Shown here in pieces: positions 25,076 through 37,404 of a stretch of DNA of 64,000 nt. Every line of letters starts with the position of its first letter. The stretch's first letter is position 1. The stretch is from the NCBI GenBank assembly GCA_023055505.1, contig JALIRH010000013.1, positions 4,960,001 to 5,024,000 of the forward strand, in the 5' to 3' direction. Source of the stretch: Callipepla californica brunnescens (taxonomy: Eukaryota; Chordata; Aves; Galliformes; Odontophoridae). Both the position numbers and the translations under genes were made by a program. The notes beneath the pieces are model-generated. The model did no database searches. It saw only the letters and a program-made list of their open reading frames with translations, and was not told where the DNA came from.

Positions 25076-27084
25076 AAAAAAGACAGAGATGGATTTTGAG
25101 AAACCCCAAGTTTCCTCCTGGCAGAAACCATGCGCTATTTCAGGTCACGGGAAGTTAGCACACTGATCCAAGCTCAACTGTGATCACTTGATCTCTACAA
25201 ATCAGAATTTGGTTTCACATTTTGGTATTGTAAGAACTAATGTCACACAATGAACTCTTCCCCCAGAACACACAGCCCACGGTTTACCTGTAGGATTATG
25301 GTACAGTCACTTTCCATCTCTAGAATACTGATAACTACACGAACTCTGGTCCCAGATACATAGAAGAGCATGGAAGAACACACTGACATCAATCACATTT
25401 GCTAAACACCCTTACATTCACAAGAGGATAAAAGGTGCAACTGTGAATAGGATTTTATCCTCTCTGCTAAAATAAATGGTTTAGATTGGATTTAAAAAAC
25501 AAACAGAAATAAACTCATTAACTGAGGGACTCTCAGTCACCTCACCTGGCACAAGAAAGATCTGATAAAAGCCAAGCCCCAGCCTGCAGCATAATGCGAC
25601 ATACACCGAACACTTCCAGCCACAGGGACACGTGCTTATTTGGCATAAATCCATGATGGGGAAGCAGATCTTACTAGCAGCTTCAAGCAGAAGGAAAGTA
25701 AAACAAGCCCTTTAAGCTGCAAAGAGAATCTTTCATTATAAGGCAAACACGTAAAAAAAAGCAGCACAGCTCTTTCAATTTTGACATGTGCTGTGCTATT
25801 AAATAAAATAACAGTGCTAAATTAAAGCAAGAAGATCCCTTAAGGGGTCCGTGTATTTTGCTTTTCTTCTGGGAAATAATAAAAAGCTTAAGACCACCAG
25901 TCTGACAGCATTCATTAGAAATGGAAAATCAGCCTCACAGCCACAAGGGATTCCAAATTTTCATGATTGCTATTCTGCATTTTGTGTAGCAAAGGGATTT
26001 CTAGGAAAAATCGTGACTTGTTACTGTGACACCGTGTGCCAGTCAGTTGCTCCCATGACCAGCATGCCATGGGCAGAGCTACGTCATCTCCTCTTTGGCT
26101 CACACTGCCCAGGAACCACCTGACATCGTTTTCCTCCTTACACCAAAAAGGAATTCTAAGGAATTCTAATAAGAAAAGCAAAAGTCCTCCAAAACAAAGA
26201 CTAAATCACTCTGAAATGTGAAGTTTTTCCAACAGGAAACTTATTCCAACGCCGAATAGAAAACACTGAGTTTGATCCAGTGCTGGAGAAACCCACTGCA
26301 ATGTGACACTCTAGGCTGAAATTACCCTGATTGTAAAAACAAACAAACGAGAAAATATGAAAATACCACCAATTATCAGGTGTGAGGCACTACCATTAAA
26401 GCTGTGGTAGGGACAGCTCAGCATGAAAACCGCTTTTGGATACAACGAAAAACCAAACAAACAATATATCACACATCTGCTTACATCAGTTCTACATTGG
26501 GAAAAATAAGCTGCTCCCACAGTGCAAAGACTTCTGTTTGTTTGTGTCCTTCAAGCAGTCTAAGCTTTGGGGACACATGCTGAAGACTTGAGGTCAATAC
26601 TAACTATTGTCTAGGTCAACTGTGCAAGCCCGGCATTATTCCTGAAAATAAAAGAACCAAATGCTTTCCTTTTAAAGCAGCCTCTAGGCTTCTATTTTTT
26701 CCTTCTCTAAAGGAAGACGATTACCTAACAAGTTTTCAAATTAAATACTTGTGCAGTGAAATATCATTAGCATAGAATTTGTAATATTTCTTTTCAAAAA
26801 GGGTCCGTTAGAAGGGAAACACTGTCCGCGTTCATACTCCAACTCATGCTCTGAAGCTCACGCCTCATCTAAACAACTGCATAGTTTGGTTACAGCTTTC
26901 TGTGCTCTTACTTTTGTCTGGCACTCTGCCGTGGAGCAAATAGATTGAGAGATGCAGCAATACGCATAACCTTTAGCTCCGCTGTTATCGCAAGGAAAAC
27001 AGTTACTGTTGCTATGGTTGTTTGGTCAGACTGTCACCCCATATCAACATTGTTAGTATTCACACTTGATAAAAAGATAGCTTT
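25076..27084. other. Noncoding DNA, nothing recognised
   Basis: No gene or known repeat family. Small local repeats only: a 10-bp tandem (aaggaattct, 26148-26167) and a (CAAA) run near 26336-26348. Confidence 0.55.
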
Positions 27085-27121
27085 AAAAAGAAAAAAAAAG
27101 GAAAGAAGGAAAGAAAGAAGA
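27085..27121. repeat. Purine (GAAA/GGAA)n tract
   Basis: Uninterrupted A/G run of aaaag, ggaaag and gaaag units. Low-complexity tract. Confidence 0.92.
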
Positions 27122-30100
27122 GCCACAGAAGTAACGCAAAATGCTCTGTAAAAAGCAGCCCAATTCTCATCTAATCTCTTTAAAAAATCTGCTCTGCTGA
27201 TGCCAGCCTACAATCACTGAAACCATATAAGACTTCAAATAATGGAAAAGATAGGTAGAATATAATGACAAATAGAACACCAATGCGTATTTTTTTCTGA
27301 TTACAGTGATGTTTAGATTGTTATTTGCAAACCACCCATAAGGTATTTTCAAGGTCAGGAAGAACACTGACTAGAAAGAGGAAAAAACAGAGATGATTTT
27401 CAAGTACATCTAAACCGCGTTAAATCTCGGTGCCGTACTCTCTGCAGACAGAAACCTCTCCCATATGAGACTATTATTTCTCAGCATCTTGTTAGCCCTG
27501 CTTTGCACATAACCTTGTGAACCACTCAGCTTTCAGAGTAACGACCCCCAGCCCTAAAGCCGTGCCGCCAACTTTTATGATTAGACTGAGAAATTTAAAT
27601 TAAACTTTCTTCCAAGCACGGCCGTACACTGCGAGCACTTGGAAGCATTCCTGCAAGGTGCGTTGTTAAACAGTTCAAACGTCTAAAGAGTGAAACGCAT
27701 AAACCAAAACAAACTTAAATAGATCCCACAGCAAAACCATCCACTGCAGCTCAGGTAAAAGCATTGAGTGCTTTTTATCCACAGAATTCCAAGTGGCCCC
27801 ACTGCTACCCACTGCAATGGCCAAAGAGAATTACATGAAGAACAAGATTCCCATTAAGCATCGATACACAAACATCAGCAGCTTCTCAGTCTTATCACGG
27901 TGCAGGTCTACAGAGCACTTCTCTGTCCCCACAAAAACACGCTGATGCACTCTGCTCATTCAGTTACATCTGCAGAAAGAGGCAGAAGGTTGCTGGAGGA
28001 GTCTGTTTTCGTAAAATTCATTTGCTTCCCTGTCTTCAGGAAATAGGATGCCAGTTTCTGCCCATCCAGCTGTAATGGAGACAATGCTGCCTTCACATGA
28101 ATGAGCAAGAACGGTTTTATCCACCTTATGGATGAACTGGAAGATCCATACATGCAGCCCATTCATTTGTGCCTATTGCTACATGCTTAAATAAAAGTGG
28201 ACTTCTTTAAAAACTGTGACAAGCAATGTTCTTTCCAATGTTCTGAGAGAGACCCCTCTTGTTTGACATTGCTAAAACTACAGCTTTCCTAAAAATTTCA
28301 TCACAAGATGGTGGCTGAGTCACAGCTGTTTCCCACATTGGGAATGACAGCTCTTTCTTTGCCTCGCCACAGTGCTGCATTGCAGCTGGCCAGCTCATTG
28401 GCAAATGTAGATTAATGTGTCACAGTACTGCTGGAGTATACAAAAACACTGCTTTTATTAAAAACCTAGAGTTCGAGAGTTACAGATTACCAGCTTGCTG
28501 TGCTATGCATGGGCAGTCTGAAATACTCAAGATTTTGCTGGGACCCTTCTGAGCTCCATCATAAGGTTCCAGCTTTTACCTTTAAGAAGTCACCCTTGTG
28601 ATTACTACAGGACAGAAGCTGCCACATGCATGGTTTGGAAGGCTGAGGAAAAGCTGTATGCTGACAGTCACAGACCATTATCATTTTTGGAGAACGAAGG
28701 GTAAGCCACAATAGGTTCTCTGGAAGCAGCAGCACTACAGTATATTTAAGCGTTAATAGAATAATCACTTGTATCAGCAGGGTTCGTAAGACTGCCATGT
28801 GCTCTGACATTAATGCATTTATTGAGTTGGTGTTCCTGAACTCAGTGTACTAATTTATATTTTGTAGTGATTAGACCTCACAGGAGGAGTACGGGAGAGA
28901 AGGTGTGACACTGAGCACCGATGTGACAAGTAGAATTCCCCCCACTTCATTACAGGACAGTTGGCAAAAGTGTTCTTCTCTCACACGCAGTGACAGTGCC
29001 ACTTAACAACTCAAGAAAATGAACTGCAAAAGAACTGCATCTGAGGCAGGAGGGGAAGAAAGTCCAGGCAAACGTCTATTTATAATGCTACTGCAGATCT
29101 AGCTCAGACATATCCGTCAGGCAAAAGGGAATGAACAAGCATCTTGTTCTCAATTCTCTTTTTCTCTCTCTGATAAAAAGTTGAAGCTCTACAGAAAAAC
29201 AGAAAGCTACTTCGGCTCTCATCAAATCTCAGAAAAATTTTCAGCTGTAAGAGAACTGTTTGTTGTGGAATACAACATCATCAAACCCAGTTACGACACG
29301 CTGCTCAGCTTGAGCTGCCCCTCCATGTCTGCCAGAGCCTGCTGTTGGCCGTGCCCAGCTGAGCTCTGTGTCTCCCTGCGGCTCCTGCAGGCTTCTAAGA
29401 AACCCCTGGGAAGGTAAATAGGTGCACGGGGCTGGAGTGAGCCGGGAGGGGGTTTAGGTTTGGGTTGTTTTGTTTAATTCTTTTTCTGCGTACATCAGTA
29501 TCCTTTATGTGCTATAAAATCAAAGCAATTATAGAGCATTTTCTTAAGCTAAGTGCCAGAAAGGAAAACCACCGCAGCAACAGGAGGGAAATAAAACATG
29601 AAAACACAACATAAGAAATGGAAACATAAGAACAATTATCCTTCTGGGGTACTACAAATTTGAAGGAGGATATGAAATGGCAAAAGCTAAGTCAGCTCCA
29701 GTGTGTCGGGCTACTGCAGTTACTGAACATGTCATGGAACAGAGAGCATGCACAACAGGGACAGTGGAGGTGCTGAAATGCACAGACAGCTGTGGGGCTG
29801 GGATGGATGGGGATGCACCCTGAGCAGCACCGTGCCACACACGGGTACACACCTGGGAGGACACAGCTTCTGCGTCTTGCTTGACTCCTGCTGTAGAAGA
29901 CAGAATAAAAAACAATGCTAACGGTAACACAGACCATAAGTTTGCTCATCATGTCCTGCAAGAGGATTTTTGCCACGTGGTTTTACAGACATGAGACCAT
30001 GGGGTGAAGAGTAAAATTTGTTATTTCTAAAGCAGGGCTAAAGAAGTGTTAATTAAGAGGGAATTAATCCACTAACTTATAGAGAGAGTGATACTGCAAA

Positions 30101-30627
30101 TTTTCCACTATGTGATGTATTTAAATGACGGCCAATGTTTTTGTAATGGATTTTTTTCCATCCAGACACATTTATTTCTGTTGGTGCGGGTCCCAGAACA
30201 CCCTATTTGCTATGAAATTCTAGGACGATGCTGTATCCCTTCTGTTTTGCAGGGGCTTCACAAAGCAGAAGCATTGCTTCACCCCTTTTATCTGAAGCGC
30301 AACATCCAAAAAACAGAAGTGAGAGAATTTTGGCTGACATGGAAAACCTTTTGTCCGGAACAAGTTTTCCTTCTAAATCTTTCATCTGGCAAGATGAGCA
30401 AGAGTCCTTTGCTTTGATTAAATCAGGCTAGTACAGGGCGAGAGGAACTCGGAGTGAATTCTGAAGACTGCTTCTGGTCAACACAGTGTGGATTTCAAGG
30501 AGACCTTCTGTTCAGCCCTCCCCAGCAGGAAGCTGAGAGATGAGGTAGATATGTGCACAGATGGAAAAGAAAAGCAGAAAGATGCCTATCACTCCTTCCC
30601 CAGACTTTGACCTTCCTTCACACTTGC
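27122..30627. other. Noncoding DNA, nothing recognised
   Basis: The interval 27540-27720 is richer in CpG than its surroundings (gccgtgccgcc, cacggccgtacactgcgag) next to a 'gagaaatttaaattaaac' motif. It is a possible single-copy regulatory block, not a CpG island. Open frames of about 90-109 codons near 29652-30417 overlap on both strands and show no domain. Confidence 0.45.
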
Positions 30628-30672
30628 AAAAAAAAAAAAAAAAAAAAAAAAAGAAAAAGAAAGAAAGAAAAG
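30628..30672. repeat. A25 tract running into (GAAA)n
   Basis: Twenty-five A residues (30628-30652), then gaaaaagaaagaaagaaaagg. It resembles a retrocopy tail, but the upstream 130 bases contain no AATAAA signal and no recognised gene or SINE. Confidence 0.95.
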
Positions 30673-31747
30673 GATAACAAACACAACTGCCTGCTGGACT
30701 TCAAGTTCTGTAAGTACAAGTAGTGTGCAAGAGATATCAGCCCTTCCCTGGAGCTGGGTCTTTGCTCCTGCTCTAGCTCCTCAGCGTGGCGATGTGCAGC
30801 CGCATCTGTCACAAGGCATTACCCGATGTCAGCGATGTAATGCAATAAGAGATACAACCGGTTTTGGCACGTAAGAAAATGACAAATCAGTCTGGAGAAT
30901 TTGAAGAGACAGTTTTCTGGAGGAACGCAGGTGCAGGAGCTGGGCTTTAACAAAACTTCTTTCAAATGCAGGAAGTAAACAATAAAAAAGGCCATTTTAC
31001 CCTAAGTAGATTTTAGAAAATAGGTTTTCTATCCAAATGTTTTGCTACAGCTGCAACCCACAGATTCAAAAGCTGACAAACAACATTTCTTTCAAACTCC
31101 AGCACAAGGAGAATTGTGGAGTGAAAGCGACCAAGGGCTTCATATCCATTAGGATCCCACCACTTTGTTCCAATCGGGAATCAAGCACAGAATGTAATAA
31201 ATTGTCTGCATCTTTCTTCTTGCTAGAAGTTCAACCATTTCTCATGTTCAGAGTTGTATCCTCACGTAGGAATGAAGAGTTAGCAGAGGTCTTAGTGAGA
31301 CTATAAACCTTTCTGCACGGAGACTGTGCTACCTTTGAGCAGTGCTGACACGAAGGGGCATTCCCTTTGTTACAAGTCTGTTATATGCTGCCCTTGGTGG
31401 CCTCTCTTGCTGATACAAAAGATTTTGGGTTCAGCAGTGCACGTATCAAATGATCCCATTTGATCAAGGTTAAGAGATGTTTTCAGCAGATCAGGTGATT
31501 TTTTCTCTTTACTTTCTGTCCCCTGCCACCCAGAACATTGCCTCATTCAAAGAAATAACAGGTACAAACCCAAAGGAGATTCGTGCATCTCATTCACGCT
31601 CAAGTTCTACCATCATCCCACAGGACACAGACTGTAATCTCCTGCTAACTGCCCCTCACCAAAGCATCACATAGATTCTAACTAAACCCATGATACATTT
31701 TCCACAGGTCTACCCAAAGCCTTCTCAGACTGAAACCTGGGCTATGA
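30673..31747. other. Noncoding DNA, nothing recognised
   Basis: Unrecognised sequence between the A25 tract and a CR1 fragment. Open frames are under 90 codons without motifs. Confidence 0.5.
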
Positions 31748-31918
31748 GATCATAGAATCACAAGGTTGGAAAGGAGCTATAAGATCATCTAGTCCAACCG
31801 TCCACCCATTCCCATTGCTACCACAAGCTACTAAGCCACATCTCATCCAGATACCTCTTGAACACTGCCATGGACAGTGACTCCACCACCTCCCTGGGCA
31901 GGCCCTCCAAGTGTGAGG
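31748..31918 (-). mobile_element. CR1 LINE 3' fragment
   Basis: The plus strand reads gatcatagaatcacaaggtt, then 'ggaaaggagctataagatca', 'tctagtccaaccgtccaccc', 'cttgaacactgccatgg' and 'gtgactccaccacctccctg', ending in a CR1-like 'ggcaggccctccaa'. This is a clean antisense CR1 3' end with its tail. The match fades after about 31918. Confidence 0.93.
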
Positions 31919-32889
31919 AGTGAAAGAAGCTGCCAAGGAGAGGAGAGTTTTGTTCTCCAACCAAGGTCAGCCCCTTGAGTGCACACCTTCCACAGAAACC
32001 AGTGGGAGCTGAGCACCAGAAGGAGGAAAATACAGTAACAGCAGTGCTACTATGCAGCAGTACTGTTATTTTAAAAATAAAAGTAAAATATTATTTTTAC
32101 ACCTAAAAATAAAATACAATAAAAATAAAAAACCACACAATCCAACAACTAAACCATACCAATAAGAATAGGTACAAAAAGATGAGCACTGACATGACCC
32201 AAAGACCCCAGATACGTTGAAGATATGGATTTTGTACCTCAGTACAGATTGACTTGCTGATATTTTGTCAGTGCCAGAGATAATCTTTTAAAATCATATT
32301 ATGTGTGCAGCATTAATTATGCTTTTGGCTGACGTTGCAGCATAACTGCACATTTAGCATTTCATTATTTTTTTTAAGGAGAGGAAAAAAGAAAGAAGAA
32401 AGAAAAAAAAATAGTATGGAAAAACACGTCAGAACTGATTTATCAGAGATAAACTCCCGGCACGAGGAGCATCTCAACTCACAGGGTGGAGAGGTACTAC
32501 CAGACAGACACAGCAGTTCTTTTGTTGACAGGACACCGTTCAGAAGGAGTGATGGTGTATGCAGTACCCACCCACTACAGCACTCTCAGCTCCCAGTGAC
32601 ACTCACAGCAATGCATGGCCCACGTGGGCTCACCGTGACGCCTCAGGACATGAGCACCCAGTAAATAGGCCGTTATTGGCACAGCTGATAGAACCATGCT
32701 ATCTACGTACAGGATTAGGAGCTGGTTATGTGCATATCTGAAGCCAAACTCCAATGCTGGTTCTTGTCTTCCCTCTGTAAAGCATGTGATATAATACCTG
32801 AGAAACCTGTCAGCAGCGTTTGGAGCCTTAGCCACTGTTTCTGAAGTTCCCTGACCATGAAAAATACAAGGGCATGCAATAAGGAACCC
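31919..32889. other. Noncoding DNA with AT-rich hairpin and GAAA tract
   Basis: The stretch 32068-32135 is almost pure A/T with a 7-bp hairpin (attttta at 32093-32099, taaaaat at 32104-32110). A purine tract lies at 32377-32411. The 109-codon plus-strand frame at 32335-32664 starts inside the purine tract and has no known domain. Confidence 0.5.
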
Positions 32890-33110
32890 ACTGGCCTAAC
32901 GAGGATTTATTTTTCCACTCACTACCACACCAATTTTAATTAAATAAGATACCAAACCAATTAATAACCCCTACTAATAAGATCCACTGTCTATTAGCAT
33001 ACGAAGCTAAAGTAATTTCTTCCCGTGATTATTTATGAGAGCAGTTATTCACTCGGTAACCATTTACATAGTAACAGCACTAAAAAATACAATAGATTGA
33101 GGACCAAGTA
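32890..33110. promoter_or_regulatory. Candidate conserved noncoding element (homeodomain-type sites)
   Basis: Within about 60 bases lie 'ttttaattaaataag', 'ccaattaataacccc' and 'ctactaataagatcc', a cluster of TAATTA and TAAT cores. 'gtgattatttatgagagcag' follows. No transposon signature. This is a composition-based candidate only. Confidence 0.27.
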
Positions 33111-33895
33111 GATGGGAAATTAAATGCTGCACGCGCTAAATTGCATCCTTTTAAAATACATATATCCAGTGAGAATAAAAGGGGAGAAATTCCTGTAAAT
33201 ATGAATGACAAATAAATGGTGCCTCCTGTTTGCCACAGCCACTGGAGTCCCTCTGCCCACACTTAAGGAGGTAAGCTCCCCGCCTTGGTGGCCCCGCAGA
33301 CCATGAGATGCAGGAGACATTGAGGTCACGGCAGTAACAAGCACCATTAAAAGAAGGTCACATTTAAGCCAATTAAGTGTTGTCACTGATCACAAAATCC
33401 TAATAAATTAAGAATGAATTAGCCAGCCTTTCCCAAAAGTGACAGAGTGCCAGGCTCAGCTGCCCAGAACGCATCGCTGTGCAGAGCCGTGTGCGACAAT
33501 AACCAGGCACGTGTCAGACCCACCAGTGCACACAGCTTTGCAAATGTCCCCAAAGCAGAGGTTCATTAGTTGGGAAACATTCTCTCCCAAGTGGCAGGCA
33601 TAATCTAATTTATCACCTCCTGGTAATTGCTGTCTCCAAGCGTTCCATTCCACACAGGCGAGCAGAAGGAAGCTTTCTGGGAGAAGGCTCACCAACATGA
33701 GGAGACAGATTAAATTAGACCTTTTATTGTTCCCCTTATAGCAGTTTGTGTTTTTTACTCTCACTGAATCTAAGCTCTCCCTCCTTGTGGGGCAGGAACA
33801 CACTCTACGTCCAGTGGAATCTGCTGTGAAATATTTGCAATTGTCCCCGCTGCTCAGATGGGAGACAGGTTTGGATGAAGGTGCCAGGAGGACCA
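33111..33895. other. Noncoding DNA, nothing recognised
   Basis: AT-rich, with a GC-richer patch near 33275-33310. The 146-codon minus-strand frame at 33456-33896 ends in the CR1 border and shows no domain. Confidence 0.45.
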
Positions 33896-34230
33896 CAGAA
33901 TCATAAAATCATAAGGGTTGGAAAAGACATCTTGGATCTCAACCTGTGCAACCTGATCTAGGGAGCTGCTTTGGCAGGGGGCTTGGACTCAATGATTTCT
34001 AGAGGTCCCTTCCAACCCCTACAATCTTGTATTCTGTCAACCATCAACCCATTCCAACATGCCAATCAAACCACATCCCTCAGTGCCATACATCCATGTT
34101 TCCTGAACACCTCCAAGGACAGTGACCCCACCACTGGTAGTCTGTGCCAGTGCATCACCTCTCTTCCTGAGAAGGCATTTTTTTCCATTAACCAACCTGA
34201 ACCAGACAACCTCAGAGAGGGGTGGGAAGG
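33896..34230 (-). mobile_element. CR1 LINE fragment, interrupted by another CR1
   Basis: The plus strand has the antisense CR1 tail and first block (cagaatcataaaatcataag, 'ggttggaaaagacatcttgg') up to 33944. It then breaks off and resumes at about 34037 with 'tcaaccatcaacccattcc', 'cctgaacacctccaaggac', 'agtgaccccaccactgg' and 'aaccaacctgaacc'. The two halves are collinear in the family consensus. The 92 bases between them are a plus-strand CR1 end, so this older copy is the host of a nested insertion. Confidence 0.9.
33945..34036 (+). mobile_element. Nested CR1 LINE 3' end inside an older CR1
   Basis: Sense 3' end of a different CR1 subfamily: 'cctgatctagggagctgc', 'tttggcagggggcttggac', 'gatttctagaggtcccttcc' and 'aacccctacaatcttgtatt', closing in 'ctg'. 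It splits the minus-strand copy 33896-34230. Its borders carry tcaacc at both 33939-33944 and 34037-34042, a possible 6-bp target-site duplication. CR1 often makes no clear duplication, so this may be chance. Confidence 0.9.
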
Positions 34231-36104
34231 ACTTTCATCTTAGAATTGTGCACATAGCATCGTGCACATAGTAGAACACATGTATACTGGTCATGCTAAG
34301 GTAGCACAAAGTGGCAGAAAGCCTTCCAAGCCATGAGAAAATATGATATTTCCAGAAACTTCTGAGCTGCTTAAAGAATTTCATTCAGATTCCATCCAAA
34401 CTAAAACTACTGCAAAGTATCTGCCATTCCTCAGGAATTCCCAAGTAAACCAACAGTAAAGCAAGGGATACACAAACAACTGTCTGCAATGTACAAACGA
34501 GGAAGCCATCTAGCTGTAAAATGTATTAAGAGATTAAAATACTACTTGTTCTGCACGGGACCAGGAAGCTTCACACCTACTGGTAAAGGTCTGCCATTCC
34601 CAAAAAATTGGAGCTTAAAGCCACTTTGTGCACCTCATGTGAATATTTACTGATCTGCTGATAAATGTGAACACGCCCTCTGGTACCAGAGATAAATGAC
34701 ATTTTCCAAAAGTTAATCATCACAGCAAATAAAATCTCATGTGGGTGCTGAACAATTATTTGACATTTAAACTTAGGACTTGGTCTTGAAGGAAATACTT
34801 AAAGACAATGCTTAAGATGAATTTTATCACTGAACTCCAGCTCCAGTCTATACTGACACAAATAGCAGGTTTGGTGCTGTGTCTACCATTTGCCTTTCAC
34901 GATCTCTGTCTGACATTAACCTGCCTGAACATGAGAAATTCTTCCTGAGATGCTGTTGAGGCAACTAATGAGATGCAGGGAAAGGGGAAAAATAAGGCTG
35001 GCTGCAGAAATAACTGAGATGTGACAGGTGGGAGGAAGACAGGAAACACGCTCAGCGTAGCATCCAGGTTGCACTTCCTAGGAAGCACGCCTTACATCTC
35101 ACGATGCCAGCAGGTGAAGGAGCAAGGAAGGCACAGGTCAATGAGGATGTTAGGAGCAGGGACATGGAGCTGCCACTCTGCCTGCTGCTATGGGGACAAG
35201 AAGGCTGAAAAATGCTTCAAACCACGCAGGTGACAAGAAAAAAGCCAGCCCAATTCTAGCACTTCCTCTTATGCTCCTTCTTACTATTCATAAAGACATG
35301 AATTGATACGGAAACGCACACAACCAGGCAGAGGGTTCAAGGATGATACAGGCTTACTCCTGGGAAAAGAAAGAAAAAGCTGTTGGCAATGGTCAGGTAC
35401 ATTATTGCAGCACCTGCAGTGGTCAGCCTGATCTTTCACTAAAGACAAAATACTCAGACAACATAGTTTGCAATGCTGGGAAAAAAAAAAGAAACCCAGC
35501 AAACAAAAAACAGCTACAATAACCACAGACAGCATCACAACACGGGAAAAGCTCAGCAATGCATCTCAGATTGATCTGTGTCAACATTCAGATAGTGTTT
35601 TAATCATCCTGGGCAGCTTCCTCCCAGCACCCTGAATTCCATAAATCAGAAGCAGTTTTAATTAGAACAGCCTCGCAGCACCCTCTCTGCAGAAAGCTGT
35701 GACTTCAGCTACAGCACAGAACGGAGGCACTCACCTCACCCAGCAGAGGCACAAATAAAAGACATGTTGTCTGAAAAAACTTCATCTTCCTCATTTCTCT
35801 TGTTGTTGTTTCAGTTTGTTTGGTGTTTTTTTTTTCATTAGAGACTCCACTACTGCTGATACCCCTTAGGCAAAGCTTATGTCAGTGGTCCTGAGCTCGC
35901 AGCTCCTGATGCAGTCAGAAAAGTGCTGTTCTGAAAAAGCTCCAGCAGCCTGTGAGCAGCAGAAACCATACACACACTGAACAGCCAACTTCTAGCCACC
36001 CCACTATATGCCAATCTCCTTTACAAGAACTGACTGAGAAACTCCTCGGTATTATTTCTCAGTTCTGAAGGATCATAGCGGCAGAGAGTTTCTGAAGAGG
36101 AGTG
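34231..36104. other. Noncoding DNA, nothing recognised
   Basis: It contains a short direct repeat (gtgcacatag at 34248-34257 and 34262-34271), A-runs near 35479-35491 and T-runs near 35827-35836. No gene or known element. Confidence 0.5.
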
Positions 36105-36494
36105 TTACAAGGTCACAATGCCCACAACATTACAGAACTCATAAGGAGCTGGCCCCGCTCCCCAGCCAGACCCCACCACTCATCAGTGCTGGCTGAACGT
36201 TCATGGAGACCGACCGATGGATGTGAGCACAACGAGGCAGTGGGTGGTGCATTTCAACAGCTGCAACAGCAACAGTGGGGCACCTCCGCTGGTGCAGGTT
36301 TGTGTGAGCACAGCACACAGGCACCTGTTTATCGCTAGTGAAAATGCACAGCTCGTGGTGGTAACTACATTGAAAAATTGCATTTTTTTTAGCTGAGAAC
36401 TTGCTCTACCAAACAGTGTTATTGTGCTCTTTGTATCGGTAGTAATTTACACGTAAATAAATAGGACGTGTTACTTTCAGAGCAACCTACGTAA
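36105..36494 (+). mobile_element. Decayed mariner DNA transposon, 3' part (Galluhop-like)
   Basis: A degraded transposase C-terminus reads AFQQLQQQQWGTSAGAG, then LCEHSTQAPVYR, followed by two stop codons (tag at about 36337-36339, tga next) where the family has Trp and Arg in 'RWRKC'. After the stops the same frame continues KCTARGGNYIEKL, the usual mariner ending. The noncoding 3' end follows ('gagaacttgctctaccaaac', 'agtgttattgtgctctttgt'), closing in the terminal inverted repeat 'ttactttcagagcaacctac' 'gta' ending in TA. The upstream part is shortened (HNA..ITELIR near 36115 may be the 'DNARPH' region) and the 5' inverted repeat is absent. It is dead. Assignment to the chicken-type mariner is from memory of that family. 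Confidence 0.85.
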
Positions 36495-37382
36495 ATATTT
36501 TGATATAACCGAAAATACAGTCAGGTTCCCAAAGTGGAACTTTGTAGAACACAGTACTACATCTTTGTAGACACAACTACATCTTCAATTCCTATCCCGC
36601 TGTGACATTTTGCCCTCTCAACCCCGGTGGAGGTGGCAATGGACCATATCTCACAAGAGCTGTGTTCTTCCTTTCCCCCTTCAGTAAAGCACACTCGCTC
36701 ACAGCACACTTGCTGACCTGCCAGAGCTTGGCCTCACCCCCGCTGTAAAATCTGCAAGGAGCACACGTAGCAGGCAAATGAACCAAGCAAGGTCACGAAG
36801 CCCAGAACGGATTAGAAATAAATACCGTGGGTCAGCGCCTCAGGGGGCTGTTGAAATCGGGAGAGCTTCATCTGCTTATACCAACAGAAGATTTGTTGCA
36901 GAAACACTGAATTTAATGCAGAAATATTTCTATTCAGTCTTGAATCTGCATTTCAGCAACCCCACACCAGACAAATGTGTCATTATAAAATATAACGCAT
37001 CACAAAACTCTGTCTCTGCCCTATTGCTCCTCTTGCCACTGTAATTGCCAGCATAATATTATTTGCTCGAAAGAAGTTACTCCCAACACACGCCAGTGGA
37101 AGAAAGAGGAAAATGCTTCAAATGGTTTATTCAGAAATGAAAAATCGGGGATCTGTAGCTTTTATATCCAAGACTCGCATCTAGTGTACAGAAAGATGAA
37201 TGTATGGATGGATTTAATCTAGACCATTACTAGAAATCTCCTGTGACCTGAATTCTTATCAGCGTAACTCTGCAGATCCTCCTGCGGATGGAGGGAGAGC
37301 TGGACAAGCCAGGAATGTGAGCCAGAGGGTTACAAAATCGGTACCCTTCATTTTTTCCTCTCTTACCGTATTCAGAAGGTTC
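36495..37382. other. Noncoding DNA, nothing recognised
   Basis: Sequence downstream of the mariner end. No gene, repeat or RNA recognised. Confidence 0.5.
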
Positions 37383-37404
37383 TGTTTGTTGGTTGGTTGG
37401 TTGG
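37383..37404. repeat. (GGTT)n short microsatellite
   Basis: Four to five units of ggtt/gttt in tgtttgttggttggttggtt. Short and imperfect. Confidence 0.9.

Noticed and set aside
33971..34243. 90-codon plus-strand frame
   Set aside because: It runs through two nested CR1 pieces and is not a gene.
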